The notes beneath the pieces are model-generated. The model was given only the letters and a program-made list of their open reading frames with translations. It ran no database searches and had not been told where the DNA came from. Source: Bacillus zhangzhouensis (GTDB taxonomy: Bacteria > Bacillota > Bacilli > Bacillales > Bacillaceae). From it: a stretch of 64,000 nucleotides of DNA. How positions within the stretch are numbered: the first letter of the stretch is position 1; the number at the start of each line of letters is the position of its first letter. The position numbers were made by a program, and so were the translations under genes. Where the stretch lies: NCBI GenBank assembly GCA_025809375.1, contig CP099514.1, positions 1,922,001 through 1,986,000 of the forward strand. Reading direction: 5' to 3'. Shown one piece after another: positions 44,506 to 54,929 of the stretch.

Positions 44506-46425
44506 TTAGGACGCCTTTTTCAGCTCCGTTTCACCTTCTTTTTTGGATGGTGAATGGTCCGGGCTGTTTCGATCATAAAATCTAAGGAGATCCCCGTAAA
44601 TGATTTGATCAGAGAATTGAAGCTCCTGCTTCGCTTTTTCTTCATAAGACTGACACACGTTTTGATCAACTGCTGGCTCGCCCGTCTCTTTATTGTAGCA
44701 AACACCATCTGTAAAAATGCTGTCCTTCGTAATAAAGCTTCCATCACGGAGTACTGTAAAATCATTCGTATCTTTCGATAATAGGTCATGACCAAATTGA
44801 ATTTGTTTACTTGTATCAATTCCTAAAAGATTGAGTACAGTAGGCCGGATATCGACCTGACCGCCAACCGTATCAATTTCTTTTGGATTTTGATCCGTTA
44901 TGCCTGGAATGTGTATAACAAACGGGACTTTTTGAAGTTGCACTTCTTCAAATGGCGTAATCTCTTTATTTAAAAATTGTCCCATGGCTTCGTTATGGTT
45001 TTCAGAAATTCCGTAGTGATCCCCATACAAAACAAAAATGGAGTTTTCGTATAACCCAGCTTCCTTCATCTTTTTAAAGAAAAGCTTAAGGGCTTCATCT
45101 TGATAACGCACTGTAGGGAAGTACTTGTTCAGCGTTTTACTTTTTGAATCATATTCATCAATGAGCTTATCCTCTTCATCTAAATCAAAAGGGAAATGGT
45201 TCGTTAATGTAATCAATCTCGTATAGAAAGGCTGCGGAATCGATTTCATTAATTCAGCGGACTGCTCAAAGAACGGACCATCTTTCAGTCCCCAGCCAAC
45301 TGAGTTTTCTTCATTCACCTCAAATGATTTAATATCAAAGAACTTGTCGTAGCCAAAGCTATCGTAAATAAGGTCACGATTCCAGAAGCTTTTGTTATTC
45401 GCATGAATAACAGAAGAGTGGTAGCCCTCATCCTTTAACAGCTCAGGTGTGGCTGTAAACTCATTGCTGGGATTTGTGAAGAACACAGCCCCTCTTCCAA
45501 GCGGATAAAGAGAATTATCTACAATAAACTCTGAGTCGGATGTTTTCCCTTGACCTGTTTGGTGATAAAAATTAGTAAAGTTATAGCTCTTCTTGATCAA
45601 TTTGTTTAAAAACGGGGTAATTTCTTTCCCGTTTAATTTTTCATTGATCACGAAACTCTGTGTAGACTCAAGTGATACAAGAATGACATTTCGTCCTTTT
45701 GCTTGACCAAATGTCTTTTCATTACGGTCAGTTTGATTTGCGCTTACATAGTTTTCAATTTCAGTTAAGCTATTACTGTCAGCAAGGGCTCGTTGAGCGG
45801 ACTGCTTGGATTGCAATATCCCATCATAAATATGGAAGTTATATAAGCTGATATTTTTCACCAGCATCTCACGGTCAAATGAGCGAGTAAGCAGTTCTGG
45901 CCTTTCTGTTTCAGCTAAACCAAGGTTAAAGAAAAATGTTGCTGCTACAAATAAGTAATATGCTGCCCGTTCTTTTCGTGAAACTGTGACATCTGTTCTA
46001 AAGGAAGGCTGTTTTTTATAGAGCCAAATTAAAATGATGATATCAACGAACATCAGAAAATCGACTGGTTCAATTAAAGAGGTAATACTTGACCCGAGGT
46101 CACCCATATTGTTTGTTTGAAATAGGACGGGGATGGTTAGAAAGTCACTATAGAATCGATAAAACACAATGTTGGCTAACAAAATGAATGTCAGGATAAA
46201 GCTTGTCACGATGATATATCGATTGCGATTTTTTTCTTTCAAAAATAAACCGATACCGAAGATAAACAAGAGAAAGCTAAGCGGATTAATAAACAGGATA
46301 AACTCCTGCATCAAATTTTCAATTTTAATATTAAAGCTAGATTTATAGATAACATAGGTTTTGACCCACATGAACAATGTCGCAATCAGTAAAAATGAAA
46401 TCGCCTTTAATCTTTTCTTTCGCAT
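44506..46425 (-). CDS. yqgS: Lipoteichoic acid synthase YqgS
   Basis: 639 residues: five N-terminal membrane helices (within about 1-180) and an extracellular sulfatase-fold domain. The nucleophile threonine lies in [12 protein letters not shown] near residue 297; other metal and substrate residues are in [12 protein letters not shown]. LtaS enzymes polymerise glycerol phosphate from phosphatidylglycerol. YqgS is one of four B. subtilis paralogues, and length matches. AAGGAGG precedes the ATG. Confidence 0.94.
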   Translation of the reverse strand: MRKKRLKAISFLLIATLFMWVKTYVIYKSSFNIKIENLMQEFILFINPLSFLLFIFGIGLFLKEKNRNRYIIVTSFILTFILLANIVFYRFYSDFLTIPVLFQTNNMGDLGSSITSLIEPVDFLMFVDIIILIWLYKKQPSFRTDVTVSRKERAAYYLFVAATFFFNLGLAETERPELLTRSFDREMLVKNISLYNFHIYDGILQSKQSAQRALADSNSLTEIENYVSANQTDRNEKTFGQAKGRNVILVSLESTQSFVINEKLNGKEITPFLNKLIKKSYNFTNFYHQTGQGKTSDSEFIVDNSLYPLGRGAVFFTNPSNEFTATPELLKDEGYHSSVIHANNKSFWNRDLIYDSFGYDKFFDIKSFEVNEENSVGWGLKDGPFFEQSAELMKSIPQPFYTRLITLTNHFPFDLDEEDKLIDEYDSKSKTLNKYFPTVRYQDEALKLFFKKMKEAGLYENSIFVLYGDHYGISENHNEAMGQFLNKEITPFEEVQLQKVPFVIHIPGITDQNPKEIDTVGGQVDIRPTVLNLLGIDTSKQIQFGHDLLSKDTNDFTVLRDGSFITKDSIFTDGVCYNKETGEPAVDQNVCQSYEEKAKQELQFSDQIIYGDLLRFYDRNSPDHSPSKKEGETELKKAS

Positions 46426-46454
46426 TGTAACCTCCTTATGCTAAGCACACAGAT

Positions 46455-46471
46455 TTAGGGCGATACCCTAA
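46455..46471. promoter_or_regulatory. Palindrome in the yqgS leader
   Basis: TTAGGG-CGATA-CCCTAA, 30 bp before the yqgS ATG. Upstream, minus-strand TTGATT-17 bp-TAAGAT is a plausible weak promoter, which would put this palindrome in the transcribed leader. Could be an operator or a short stem. The rest of the 209-bp gap shows nothing I can name. Confidence 0.3.
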
Positions 46472-46634
46472 TTATTGGTGCTTCTTGAAAAATAACTAAA
46501 GTATATCTTATCCTGTATATGATGGAAAATCAATGTCTTTTTCCTCATGACAAACTTATGAATATGCTAAACATCCAATTTCATGCCTATCTATCGCTTT
46601 TTTTCATAAAAATGACATCATTATGACTTTTTGT

Positions 46635-47588
46635 TCAAGAAAGCCATTTGTTTTTTGCCATCCATGCACCGCCGATAACACCCGCGTCGTTTCCAAGTGA
46701 TGCAATCACCACTTCGACATCGTCTGCGCAAGGCGGGAACGCATGTTGTTTAACAACACGCTCTACTTTACCGCGAAGAAGCTCTCCTGCTTTTGAAACA
46801 CCGCCGCCCATCACAATTTTTGTTGGGTTTAAAGCACTGGCAAGATTCGCTAGGACAAGCCCAAGATGTGTCGTCACTTCTTCTACGACACTCATTGCAA
46901 GGTCATCTCCGTTTTCTGCCGCTTCAAACACATTCTTTGCTGATAGCGAAGTGAGCGTGCCAAGTGAAGATGTATGCTGCTCAATTTTTAATTTATCCTT
47001 TGCAAGCCGGACGATGCCAGTCGCAGATGCGATCGTTTCAATACAGCCTGTTCTTCCGCAGTTACACGGTGCTCCTTGGAATGGAACGGCACAAATATGG
47101 CCAATTTCTCCGCCAGCACCTGTCTCCCCTTGCACAACTTCACCGTTGACGATGATGCCGCCGCCAACTCCCGTTCCAAGTGTCACCATCAGGATATTTT
47201 TTGCTCCATCTCCTGCACCCTTCCACATTTCACCGAGGGCAGCGATATTCGCATCATTTTCAATGACAGAAGGAAGCCCCGTCTCTGCCTCTAGGTGATC
47301 TTTCAATGGATAGTTTGTCCAGCCGAGATTCGTTGTTTTATAGACGATTCCCGATATTTTATCTACAGGTCCTGGTGCACCCATTCCGATCCCAATAAGT
47401 GATGATTTTGGCATACTGATCTCAACCAGTTTATGATCAATTGATTTGGCAATATCGACTGTGATCGTCTGCCCAGATTTATCTGTAGGAATCTCCCACT
47501 TATGCTGAATTTCACCGTATAGATTAATAAACGCAAGCTTAATTGTCGTACCGCCAAGATCAATACCTACAAACCAGTCCCCTGTCAT
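46635..47588 (-). CDS. glcK: Glucokinase (ROK family)
   Basis: 317 residues. Phosphorylates glucose with ATP. ROK signatures: N-terminal phosphate loop [25 protein letters not shown], and the zinc-binding [14 protein letters not shown]. Cytoplasmic. Part of gluP-yqgQ-glcK, 13 bp from yqgQ. Confidence 0.97.
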   Translation of the reverse strand: MTGDWFVGIDLGGTTIKLAFINLYGEIQHKWEIPTDKSGQTITVDIAKSIDHKLVEISMPKSSLIGIGMGAPGPVDKISGIVYKTTNLGWTNYPLKDHLEAETGLPSVIENDANIAALGEMWKGAGDGAKNILMVTLGTGVGGGIIVNGEVVQGETGAGGEIGHICAVPFQGAPCNCGRTGCIETIASATGIVRLAKDKLKIEQHTSSLGTLTSLSAKNVFEAAENGDDLAMSVVEEVTTHLGLVLANLASALNPTKIVMGGGVSKAGELLRGKVERVVKQHAFPPCADDVEVVIASLGNDAGVIGGAWMAKNKWLS

Positions 47589-47601
47589 ATGCCCTCCACC
47601 T

Positions 47602-47817
47602 TCACCTTGTTTTTCGATTTAATTTCGCTAGTTCCATTTGAAGAATCGTCATTGCGTTTGACCATTCGGTCCGGTCAATGATGCCCGATGTATACATTTC
47701 TTTCAATTCGTCTGCCATAAATTCTAATTCTACTTCACGATCTCCGAAATACACATAATTTCCAAATCTCATGAGCAGCTGCTGTACATCATATAACGTT
47801 TTCATTGTTTCCACCAT
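47602..47817 (-). CDS. yqgQ: DUF910 protein YqgQ
   Basis: 71 residues, small helical protein with [25 protein letters not shown], typical of YqgQ. Reported structures of the family suggest nucleic-acid binding, but its role is not established. Sits between gluP and glcK, an arrangement conserved in bacilli. Confidence 0.93.
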   Translation of the reverse strand: MVETMKTLYDVQQLLMRFGNYVYFGDREVELEFMADELKEMYTSGIIDRTEWSNAMTILQMELAKLNRKTR

Positions 47818-47875
47818 TTCTTCTCATCAACAGATAGGATAAGCGTATTCATAAATGCGCTTTCAGTCAAGTCAT

Positions 47876-49414
47876 TCAACGTGTTTGACTATTTTCGATA
47901 TATTGTTTCAGCTTTAAAAATTGATCATTTTGAGGATCCTGTTTTAACGCTTTTTCTAATAGTTCCTCTGCTTTCACTGTCTCTCCTTTTTCTACAAATA
48001 ACAGCGATAAATGATACAGTTTATTTGGTTCATCTGGATCTTTTTCAAGCGACTTTTGTAAAAATTGAATGGCCTTATCAAGGCGGCCCTGCTGCGCTTC
48101 CGATAGTGCATAGATATGAAGTGCCTCAGCTGATGCATCTTTTTCGTGCACATATTCCTCTAGTCGTTCACTTGCTTCGCTATACTTTTTCTCATCAAAT
48201 AAACTCGCTGCCTCACTTGTTGCCGCTGCTTCCTTTTGATCATCAGAATGAAACCCTGTATACAATCCAAAACCGCCAATAAAGAGCAAAGCAGCACTCG
48301 CAAGAAGCATTTTGACAGGCTGGACCTGTTTAGGCAGACGTACTGCTAATGCGGTGAAAAACCCGCCAACCAGGCCGCCAAGATGCCCTGCATTATCAAT
48401 ACCTGATACAGTGAAGCCTATTCCTAGGTTGATGAGAATAATGACAATAATATTTGTCCCCATCGTCCGAAAGAAAAGCTTTCGGTTTGAGATGGCTAAA
48501 TATAACAGTGCACCTAAACAGCCAAAGATCGCACCTGATGCGCCGGCTGCAATGGCCGTATTAAACACAAAGCTCGATATGGAGCCCAAAATGCCGGAAA
48601 TCAAATAGATGAGCAAAAATCTTCCCGACCCATAAATTCTCTCAACAACCGCTCCAACGGACCAAAGAGCAAAAGTATTAAAGAGTAAGTGTGTCAAACC
48701 AATATGTAAAAACATTGGTGTTATCAGGCGCCACCATTCACCCTCTAAAATCAGCACATTATTTTTAGCACCAAATGCTGTCAAAGTTGACGTATTGGTA
48801 CTTCCGCCAGACAGCTCAAGTAAAAGAAACATCACCACTTGTACAGCGATCAGCAAATAGGTGAAAATGGGTCTGCCATTTTGAAACACAGCCCGTTCTC
48901 GTTCACGCTGCTTTTCCTGATCATCAAATGCTTGGAGCACGTTCATTTTAAGCTGCGTGACAACCTCAGCTGTGTCTCTCTTTGCTTCTTCTACATCAAC
49001 TGCAAGCGATGTATTCAGCCATTTTTGCAGTTCATTAACATCGTTTTGAAGCGTGTCTGCATTGAGTAACACAGGAGTAACTGTCACCTTATTCTCTTTT
49101 TGCGGCTGACCGTTTAGGTCTTCCCAATCATCTACTGGAACATCAGCTGTAAATTGTAGCTGTAAGAGATGAAGAGATCGTTTACGCATAGCTTCTCTCA
49201 ACTGATTGATCCGATAGGTTTGCTCCTCGATATCTCGAACAATCTCCTGCCTGAAATTCACATCTTTCCTGTATAGACGGATGAGATCATAGCCTGAGTT
49301 TCGTGGTGCTTCAAAAAATATTTCATCTTCTGGATACGGACTTTGAATCATGTCGTATCCTTTTTGTCTTAGTTCATCAACAACTCGCCAAAATAGACTA
49401 TCTATGACATTCAT
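47876..49414 (-). CDS. gluP: Rhomboid intramembrane protease GluP (YqgP)
   Basis: 512 residues from MNVIDSLFWRVVDEL. A cytosolic N-terminal domain (about 1-175) precedes six or seven membrane helices with the catalytic serine in GASGAIFGCLGALL and histidine in NAGHLGGLVGG. A C-terminal TPR region (about 385-510) follows. In B. subtilis YqgP works with FtsH in membrane protein quality control and cuts the MgtE transporter. GGAG lies 9 nt before the ATG. Confidence 0.94.
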   Translation of the reverse strand: MNVIDSLFWRVVDELRQKGYDMIQSPYPEDEIFFEAPRNSGYDLIRLYRKDVNFRQEIVRDIEEQTYRINQLREAMRKRSLHLLQLQFTADVPVDDWEDLNGQPQKENKVTVTPVLLNADTLQNDVNELQKWLNTSLAVDVEEAKRDTAEVVTQLKMNVLQAFDDQEKQRERERAVFQNGRPIFTYLLIAVQVVMFLLLELSGGSTNTSTLTAFGAKNNVLILEGEWWRLITPMFLHIGLTHLLFNTFALWSVGAVVERIYGSGRFLLIYLISGILGSISSFVFNTAIAAGASGAIFGCLGALLYLAISNRKLFFRTMGTNIIVIILINLGIGFTVSGIDNAGHLGGLVGGFFTALAVRLPKQVQPVKMLLASAALLFIGGFGLYTGFHSDDQKEAAATSEAASLFDEKKYSEASERLEEYVHEKDASAEALHIYALSEAQQGRLDKAIQFLQKSLEKDPDEPNKLYHLSLLFVEKGETVKAEELLEKALKQDPQNDQFLKLKQYIENSQTR

Positions 49415-49478
49415 ACATTCGCGCTCCATTTTTTACATTATTATAGCAAGAATCGTTCTTATCCGCATTTCTAAACAA

Positions 49479-49503
49479 AAAAATCCCGGCTTTTGCGGGA
49501 TTA
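49479..49503 (-). terminator. Terminator of yqgO
   Basis: AATCCCG/CGGGATT stem with a T7 tail on the minus strand; overlaps the yqgO stop. Confidence 0.88.
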
Positions 49504-49674
49504 GAATGCTTGGCGAATAAATTTCGTCCGAAAATATGGGATTTTCATCAGCCATTTAATCAAAAAGTGACGCACTTGATTTTGGCCTAAAATCAAGTTC
49601 ATGAGCCGATAACGATTTTGCACGAGAACGAATGCAAACAGTGTGAACACAATGCTCCAAATCAATTTATTCAT
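49501..49674 (-). CDS. yqgO: Small membrane-associated protein YqgO
   Basis: 57 residues, MNKLIWSIVFTLFAFVLVQNR followed by a basic amphipathic region ending RTKFIRQAF. One hydrophobic segment (about 4-20). The ATG at 49672-49674 is the better of two adjacent starts, 7 nt after AGGAGG; the first lies only 4 nt away. Position between gluP and the cyclo-ligase gene matches B. subtilis yqgO. Function unknown. Confidence 0.8.
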   Translation of the reverse strand: MNKLIWSIVFTLFAFVLVQNRYRLMNLILGQNQVRHFLIKWLMKIPYFRTKFIRQAF

Positions 49675-49892
49675 CATATTCCCTCCTATGTTCGTATCGT
49701 GGCTTAAATAGGATTTGTTTATGCATGAGCCATCATTTTTATCGTTTTAAACCGTTCCTTTCATTAGCCCGCTTTCACAATCTAATTTCCACAACATTTT
49801 TTCAAATCATCCCCTTCGTCAACTAAAATGCCGTTTAATGATCGCTATCGTTTATGTGACTTTTGATCACAAACAAGCACCTTCACTCAACA

Positions 49893-49929
49893 CAAAAAGC
49901 CCGTTCTTACGTATAAGCAGCGGACTTTT
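49893..49929 (-). terminator. Terminator of fthC
   Basis: AAAGTCCG/CGGGCTTT (one G-U pair) with an inner CTTA/TAAG stem and TTTTT tail on the minus strand; begins at the stop codon. The rest of the gap to yqgO (49675-49892) shows no gene. Confidence 0.82.
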
Positions 49930-50488
49930 ATTTTTGGTATAAAGTACCTTTCTCACTGACAATGATTGAGACTGGGATGTCGTGCGTTTCAGCGGGAATA
50001 TGCTCGGTCTGCTGTACAGTCAAGCAAAGGGCAAGCGTTTCGCCGTGATAGTCAGCTAAGTAGCGGTCATAATAGCCGCCTCCATATCCAATTCGGTAGC
50101 CTTGTCGATCGAAGCACACCCCAGGCACAATGATCAAATCGATTGATTCTTTAGATGCAGCGGCCGACGCCAGAGGGTCTGGCTCCGATAGCCCAAAGTA
50201 GCGGGATATCATCTTCGTTTCCGGTGTATATTCATAAAACGTCATCTCTTTTGTTTCTGGAAAACAGGTGGGTACACATACTGTTTTCCCCTCCTGCCAT
50301 GCTTTTTCAATTAGAGGCATTGTCGGTATCTCTTTTCCTCTAGAGATGGTTAGTGCAATCGTATTCGCTTGTTTCCATGCAGGCAGTTGAAACAAGTGCT
50401 CATGAAGTAAAGCGGTGCTTCGCTCGAATTCCTCAGCACTCATCTGGTCCAGCCTTGCTAATGTTTGAAGGCGAAGCTCTTTTTTCAC
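49928..50488 (-). CDS. yqgN: 5-formyltetrahydrofolate cyclo-ligase (YqgN)
   Basis: 186 residues from GTG (KKELRLQTLARL). Converts 5-formyl-THF to 5,10-methenyl-THF with ATP, returning a stored folate to the one-carbon pool. Motifs: VPTCFPETKEMTFYEY, IIVPGVCFDRQGYRIGYGGGYYDRYL. The GTG lies 9 nt after GGGAG; an ATG three codons earlier at 50497 overlaps that sequence and is less likely. Confidence 0.93.
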   Translation of the reverse strand: MKKELRLQTLARLDQMSAEEFERSTALLHEHLFQLPAWKQANTIALTISRGKEIPTMPLIEKAWQEGKTVCVPTCFPETKEMTFYEYTPETKMISRYFGLSEPDPLASAAASKESIDLIIVPGVCFDRQGYRIGYGGGYYDRYLADYHGETLALCLTVQQTEHIPAETHDIPVSIIVSEKGTLYQK

Positions 50489-50504
50489 ACAGATCATCTC
50501 CCAT

Positions 50505-50536
50505 CATAAAAAAACAGCAGGAAAATTCCCTGCTGC
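50505..50536 (-). terminator. Terminator of rpmGA
   Basis: CAGCAGG/CCTGCTG stem, TTTT-type loop, T7 tail on the minus strand, directly at the rpmGA stop and upstream of yqgN. Confidence 0.9.
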
Positions 50537-51115
<579 letters not shown>

Positions 51116-51463
51116 ATGGAAATTGCAATTATCGGATTGCTTGTTGTCAGTATCGTACTGATCGCATTCTCATATTTTCAAAGAGAGCCGATTAAAGAAG
51201 TCGAACAGGAACTTGAAACACTTCAACTTTCCGCAATGCAAGAAATCTATAAACTGAAAAAGAAAATGAAGGTTCTTGAAGAAGAATTGCTTGAAACAAA
51301 CATTGTCGTCCGCAAACATTCAGAAATTGATCCATCTATTGCAAGACAAATCATTTCAAAGCATCAAAATGGCATGTCTCCTGAGGCCATTGCACGCGCT
51401 GAGCATGTATCTGTAGATGAGGTCAACATGATCATTAAAGACAACGAGAAGGTGCTTGTATGA
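51116..51463 (+). CDS. yqzC: Membrane-anchored coiled-coil protein YqzC
   Basis: 115 residues: N-terminal membrane helix (about 2-20), a coiled-coil stretch (about 28-62, EVEQELETLQLSAMQEIYKLKK) and a C-terminal helix-turn-helix-like part (MSPEAIARAEHVSVDEVNMIIKD). B. subtilis YqzC is longer, as I recall. AAAGGTGAT precedes the ATG. Overlaps yqzD by 4 bp. Confidence 0.8.
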   Translation: MEIAIIGLLVVSIVLIAFSYFQREPIKEVEQELETLQLSAMQEIYKLKKKMKVLEEELLETNIVVRKHSEIDPSIARQIISKHQNGMSPEAIARAEHVSVDEVNMIIKDNEKVLV

Positions 51464-51960
51464 CGAAAAAAAGCATCCAAACGTTTGCGGCAGGTATGAT
51501 TCTTGCAACTGGTGTTCTGGCAATCGTTTTTTTCCTCACTGAAAAAGATGAAGCGGCGGCTGATACAACAACAAAAGAAACGCTCGCAGCGAAAGTAACA
51601 GACACTGACGTGAAAAACTATTTAGACTCTAAAAAAGAAGTCTCCGTCAGCCGTGAAACATATCAGCAGCTTCTTGATTTTAAAGAAAAAGCACTGAAAG
51701 CAAATGAAGACGGCAATTCTAAGAATGATAAAGAAATATCGGATCAGCCTAAAGGCAAATCGATCAAATTCGTGATTAAAAACGGGATGAGCACAAGTGA
51801 TGTTTCAGACATGCTTGAAAAGGACGGAATTATCAACTCGTCTAAAGATTTTAATGATTACGTAATTGACGCCGGCTACCATAAAGAAATTCGTGCAGGC
51901 AAGTTCAAATTAAAAACAGGGATGACGTTCAAGCAAATCGTCAAAGCCTTAACAAAATAA
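51460..51960 (+). CDS. yqzD: YqzD, membrane protein with MltG/YceG-like C-terminal module
   Basis: 166 residues: one membrane helix (about 9-26), a low-complexity Asp/Lys/Thr linker, and a C-terminal module IKNGMSTSDVSDMLEKDGII...AGKFKLKTGMTFKQIVKALT. That pattern resembles the LysM-like substrate-binding part of the MltG lytic transglycosylase, without its catalytic domain. Likely extracytoplasmic. Its terminator has been split by the IS element. Confidence 0.78.
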   Translation: MTKKSIQTFAAGMILATGVLAIVFFLTEKDEAAADTTTKETLAAKVTDTDVKNYLDSKKEVSVSRETYQQLLDFKEKALKANEDGNSKNDKEISDQPKGKSIKFVIKNGMSTSDVSDMLEKDGIINSSKDFNDYVIDAGYHKEIRAGKFKLKTGMTFKQIVKALTK

Positions 51961-52026
51961 CGATAAAAACCCCTGGCGGCGCTGTAGACTGACATAGGAG
52001 AATGAGACACGAATAAAACACCCTTA

Positions 52027-52869
52027 TTAGGCTGACATGCTACTAAATGTTTTTGGTGCGTGGTAGCCTAATTTTTCTTGAATACGCTCTTCATTATAAT
52101 ACTTGATGTAATGGTCGATTCGTTGTCTGACATCTTTTTCTGATATAGAATTGAACTTTGTAAACATAAATTCCTCTGATTTTAAGCTAGAATGGAATGA
52201 TTCAATCACTGCGTTATCCCAACAGTTGCCTCGTCTAGACATACTGCTTGTGAGGTTCCTTACCCCTAGCTCCTTTTGATATGCATACGAACTGTATACA
52301 CTTCCTTGATCTGAATGCACAAGTACACCTTTAGGTGAATTCCTTTTCTCTAAAGCTGCCCTCAATGTGTCCAATATGAGTGATGTCTGTTGGTGATCAT
52401 CTAGGGTATAGGCAACAACTTCGTTGTTGTATAAATCCATCATGGTCGAAAGGTAGAGCGTTCTCGGTCCATACTGAATATAAGTAATATCGGTTACCCA
52501 TTTTAAATTCGGGTGTATTGCGGTGAAGTTCCGATTTAATCTATTTGGGGCAATGATGACAGATTCCCCTTGTGATTTCCATTTCCTTTTACGCTTCACA
52601 CGACATTGAAGATGGTGTTTTTGCATGATGCGCTGTACAGTATTTCGGTTTCGTTTGATATCATATTGGCGCTGAAGTAGCTTTCGGATCTTACGGTGGC
52701 CGTACCGGAACGACGTTTCGGTACATAAGGAAATAACAGCCTTCTCCACTTGTGATTTTTCACGTATTCCTTCGGATACCCAGCGATAATAGGTCGATCT
52801 GGCGATCTGCAAAATACTTAGGACAGATGTTACTGTATAGTTCTTCCGTAATTTCTCGACCAAATTCAA
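52027..52869 (-). CDS. IS3-family transposase OrfB (DDE integrase)
   Basis: 280 residues from a TTG; in practice probably made as an OrfAB fusion. An HTH_21 region (RKIRKLLQRQYDIKRNRNTVQRI) precedes the rve core with catalytic D-D-E: WVTDITYIQYG, VHSDQGSVYSS and NAVIESFHSSLKSEEF. Lies one frame from orfA. Intact. Confidence 0.95.
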   Translation of the reverse strand: MNLVEKLRKNYTVTSVLSILQIARSTYYRWVSEGIREKSQVEKAVISLCTETSFRYGHRKIRKLLQRQYDIKRNRNTVQRIMQKHHLQCRVKRKRKWKSQGESVIIAPNRLNRNFTAIHPNLKWVTDITYIQYGPRTLYLSTMMDLYNNEVVAYTLDDHQQTSLILDTLRAALEKRNSPKGVLVHSDQGSVYSSYAYQKELGVRNLTSSMSRRGNCWDNAVIESFHSSLKSEEFMFTKFNSISEKDVRQRIDHYIKYYNEERIQEKLGYHAPKTFSSMSA

Positions 52870-52871
52870 GG

Positions 52872-53189
52872 CTACTCTTTTTTCAACTCCTCTACGATCT
52901 CCAAATACTTTTTTAGAATTTCATTCTCCATCTTAAGGTGTTCAATCTGCCTATTTACTTTTTCCTCTTTGGATACATTGTCAGGTCCATGCCCGAAGCT
53001 ATATTGTTTTCCAATTGGCTGATCGAATCGATGTAACTGATTTTCTCGATACCACTTCATCCATGTTTTAATCTGAGATACATTCTTTATATGATATTTA
53101 TCCATAATTTGTTGATTGGTAAACTGCCCGCTTAATTTATCTTTCACAACCGCCCATTTTATTTCAGCTGAATATCTGTTTTTTTTCAT
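52872..53189 (-). CDS. IS3-family OrfA (helix-turn-helix)
   Basis: 105 residues from MKKNRYSAEIKWAVV, a HTH_Tnp_1 domain followed by a leucine-zipper-like helix (VNRQIEHLKMENEILKKYLEIV). GGAGGG lies upstream of the ATG. Near its end the minus strand reads AAAAAAG (52877-52883), a -1 slippery site; shifting there joins the orfB frame through GTA GCC TTG AAT, giving OrfAB transposase. Confidence 0.92.
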   Translation of the reverse strand: MKKNRYSAEIKWAVVKDKLSGQFTNQQIMDKYHIKNVSQIKTWMKWYRENQLHRFDQPIGKQYSFGHGPDNVSKEEKVNRQIEHLKMENEILKKYLEIVEELKKE

Positions 53190-53295
53190 AAAAAATACCC
53201 TCCAAATTATCACTTCGTTTAAGTGTATCACTTGAAGGGTGTTTTTTTATGTCCCATTTGACTAGGTTAGTCTAGCTGACCTCCAGGGGTTTTTA

Positions 53296-54078
53296 TTATC
53301 CAAATCGACCAGATATATAATCATTTGTTCTTTGATCATTTGGCTCAGAGAACATTACATTCGTATCATTGATCTCAACAAGCTCCCCCATTAAAAAGAA
53401 GGCTGTTCTATCTGATACCCGGGCCGCTTGCTGCATGTTATGCGTCACAATGGCAATCGTGTATTTCTCTTTTAATTTCATAATCAATTCTTCAATCTTT
53501 AATGTTGAGACAGGATCAAGCGCTGATGTTGGCTCATCCATTAATAAAATGTCTGGGCTTGTAGCAATGGCTCTTGCAATACAAAGACGCTGCTGCTGAC
53601 CGCCGGAAAGACCTAATGCAGGCGCACTTAATCGATCTTTCACTTCATCCCAAAGGGCAACATCACGAAGCGCTTTTTCAGCGATTTCTTTCAATTGCTG
53701 CTTGCTCTTCACCCCGTGAATTCTTGGGCCGTAGACGACATTATCAAAGATAGATTGAGGGAATGGGTTTCCTTTTTGAAAGACCATCCCGACGTTTTTA
53801 CGCAGTTCCACTAGATCAACACGGCCTTTTAAAATATTGTCACCGTTATACATCATATCTCCGGTGATTTTCACACCTGGCACTGTTTTGACCATGAGAT
53901 TTAAGGTCTTTATAAATGTTGACTTTCCGCAGCCGGACGGACCGATAATCGCTGTGACTTCATGCTCTCTAATGTCTAAATTAATATGCTTCAGTGCGTG
54001 ATGCTGTCCGTACCAAAGGTTCATATCATTCACACGAAACACTTCTTTTTTTGCTGTTTCAGTTGCTACTGCATTCAT
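53296..54078 (-). CDS. pstBB: Phosphate ABC transporter ATPase PstB (second copy)
   Basis: 260 residues from [16 protein letters not shown] ATPase with Walker [13 protein letters not shown], signature LSGGQQQR and Walker [13 protein letters not shown]. Imports inorganic phosphate with PstSCA. Two tandem PstB genes are usual in Bacillus. Last gene of the operon; its stop (53296) now directly follows the IS-split terminator. Confidence 0.95.
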   Translation of the reverse strand: MNAVATETAKKEVFRVNDMNLWYGQHHALKHINLDIREHEVTAIIGPSGCGKSTFIKTLNLMVKTVPGVKITGDMMYNGDNILKGRVDLVELRKNVGMVFQKGNPFPQSIFDNVVYGPRIHGVKSKQQLKEIAEKALRDVALWDEVKDRLSAPALGLSGGQQQRLCIARAIATSPDILLMDEPTSALDPVSTLKIEELIMKLKEKYTIAIVTHNMQQAARVSDRTAFFLMGELVEINDTNVMFSEPNDQRTNDYISGRFG

Positions 54079-54093
54079 CAAAATCCACCCGCC

Positions 54094-54906
54094 TTATCCA
54101 AATCGACCATTGATATAGTCTTCAGTTTTTTGCTGCGCAGGACGTGTAAAGATACGTTCAGTGGCATCATATTCTACTAGATCACCGTTCAGGAAAAAGG
54201 CCGTATGATCAGATACACGTAACGCCTGCTGCATGTTGTGTGTCACAATGACGATCGAATAATCATTTTTCAAATCTGATAATAACTCTTCAATTTTTGC
54301 ATTTGAGATTGGGTCTAGGGCAGAAGCAGGTTCATCTAATAAAAGAACGCTGGGCTTCATCGCAAGTGTACGGGCAATACAAAGGCGCTGCTGCTGACCG
54401 CCTGATAATGACAAAGCGGAGCGGTGCAGACGATCTTTGACCTCATCCCAAAGCGCCGCTTTTGTTAAGCTTTCCTCTACCGCATCATCAAGCACTGATT
54501 TTCTTTTTTCACCCGCATACTTTAACGCATGGGTAATGTTATTATAGATCGATTTAGGAAATGGGTTTGGTTTTTGGAAAACCATGCCGATTTCTCTTCT
54601 TAAATTCACCACATTCATGCGGTCATCCAAAATATTGAGCCCTTCATACATGATCGCCCCTTCACTTCTCGCACCTGGGATCAAGTCATTCATGCGGTTA
54701 ATACTGCGTAAAAAGGTTGATTTTCCGCATCCAGATGGGCCGATTAATGCGGTAATTGCGTTCTTCTCAATTTCAAATGAAACGTGATTGACCGCTCTTT
54801 TTTCACCATAATAAATGCTTAAATCCTGCACCTGTAAAATCTTTTCTGCTTGAAGTGGAGCCTTTTTTGCTGCAATCTCTTTTTTTTCTGCTAGCATTTG
54901 AACCAT
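54094..54906 (-). CDS. pstBA: Phosphate ABC transporter ATPase PstB (first copy)
   Basis: 270 residues. Walker [14 protein letters not shown], signature LSGGQQQR, Walker [13 protein letters not shown]. An extra N-terminal stretch of about 25 residues compared with PstBB. ATG at 54906 sits only a few bases after AAGGGG; an ATG three codons later (54897) has better spacing and may be the real start. Confidence 0.94.
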   Translation of the reverse strand: MVQMLAEKKEIAAKKAPLQAEKILQVQDLSIYYGEKRAVNHVSFEIEKNAITALIGPSGCGKSTFLRSINRMNDLIPGARSEGAIMYEGLNILDDRMNVVNLRREIGMVFQKPNPFPKSIYNNITHALKYAGEKRKSVLDDAVEESLTKAALWDEVKDRLHRSALSLSGGQQQRLCIARTLAMKPSVLLLDEPASALDPISNAKIEELLSDLKNDYSIVIVTHNMQQALRVSDHTAFFLNGDLVEYDATERIFTRPAQQKTEDYINGRFG

Positions 54907-54929
54907 ATCCCCTTCACACCTCTCTTACA

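Larger units (their letters stand above)
51985..53274 (-). mobile_element. IS3-family insertion sequence (IS150-like)
   Basis: 1290 bp. Imperfect inverted repeats of about 40 bp begin TAGACTGACATAG on the left and TAGACTAACCTAG (reverse complement) on the right, both ending AAAACACCCTT. The 4-bp sequence GCTG directly flanks both ends (51981-51984 and 53275-53278), a likely target duplication. Two overlapping-frame genes, orfA and orfB, on the minus strand. Both are intact and the duplication is unmutated, so insertion looks recent. Confidence 0.93.
51963..53294. other. Shared yqzD/pstBB terminator split by an IS element
   Basis: Left half TAAAAACCCCTGGCGG (51963-51978) and right half CCTCCAGGGGTTTTTA (53280-53294 region) are complementary at all but one position. 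Removing the IS and one target copy restores a hairpin with loop CGCTGA and A/T flanks, correct for the convergent yqzD and pst genes. Confidence 0.85.

Noticed and set aside
46648-47298. 216-codon plus-strand ORF opposite glcK
   Set aside because: Antisense shadow of a clear ROK glucokinase; low-complexity Ala/Pro/Ser composition comes from the reversed codons.
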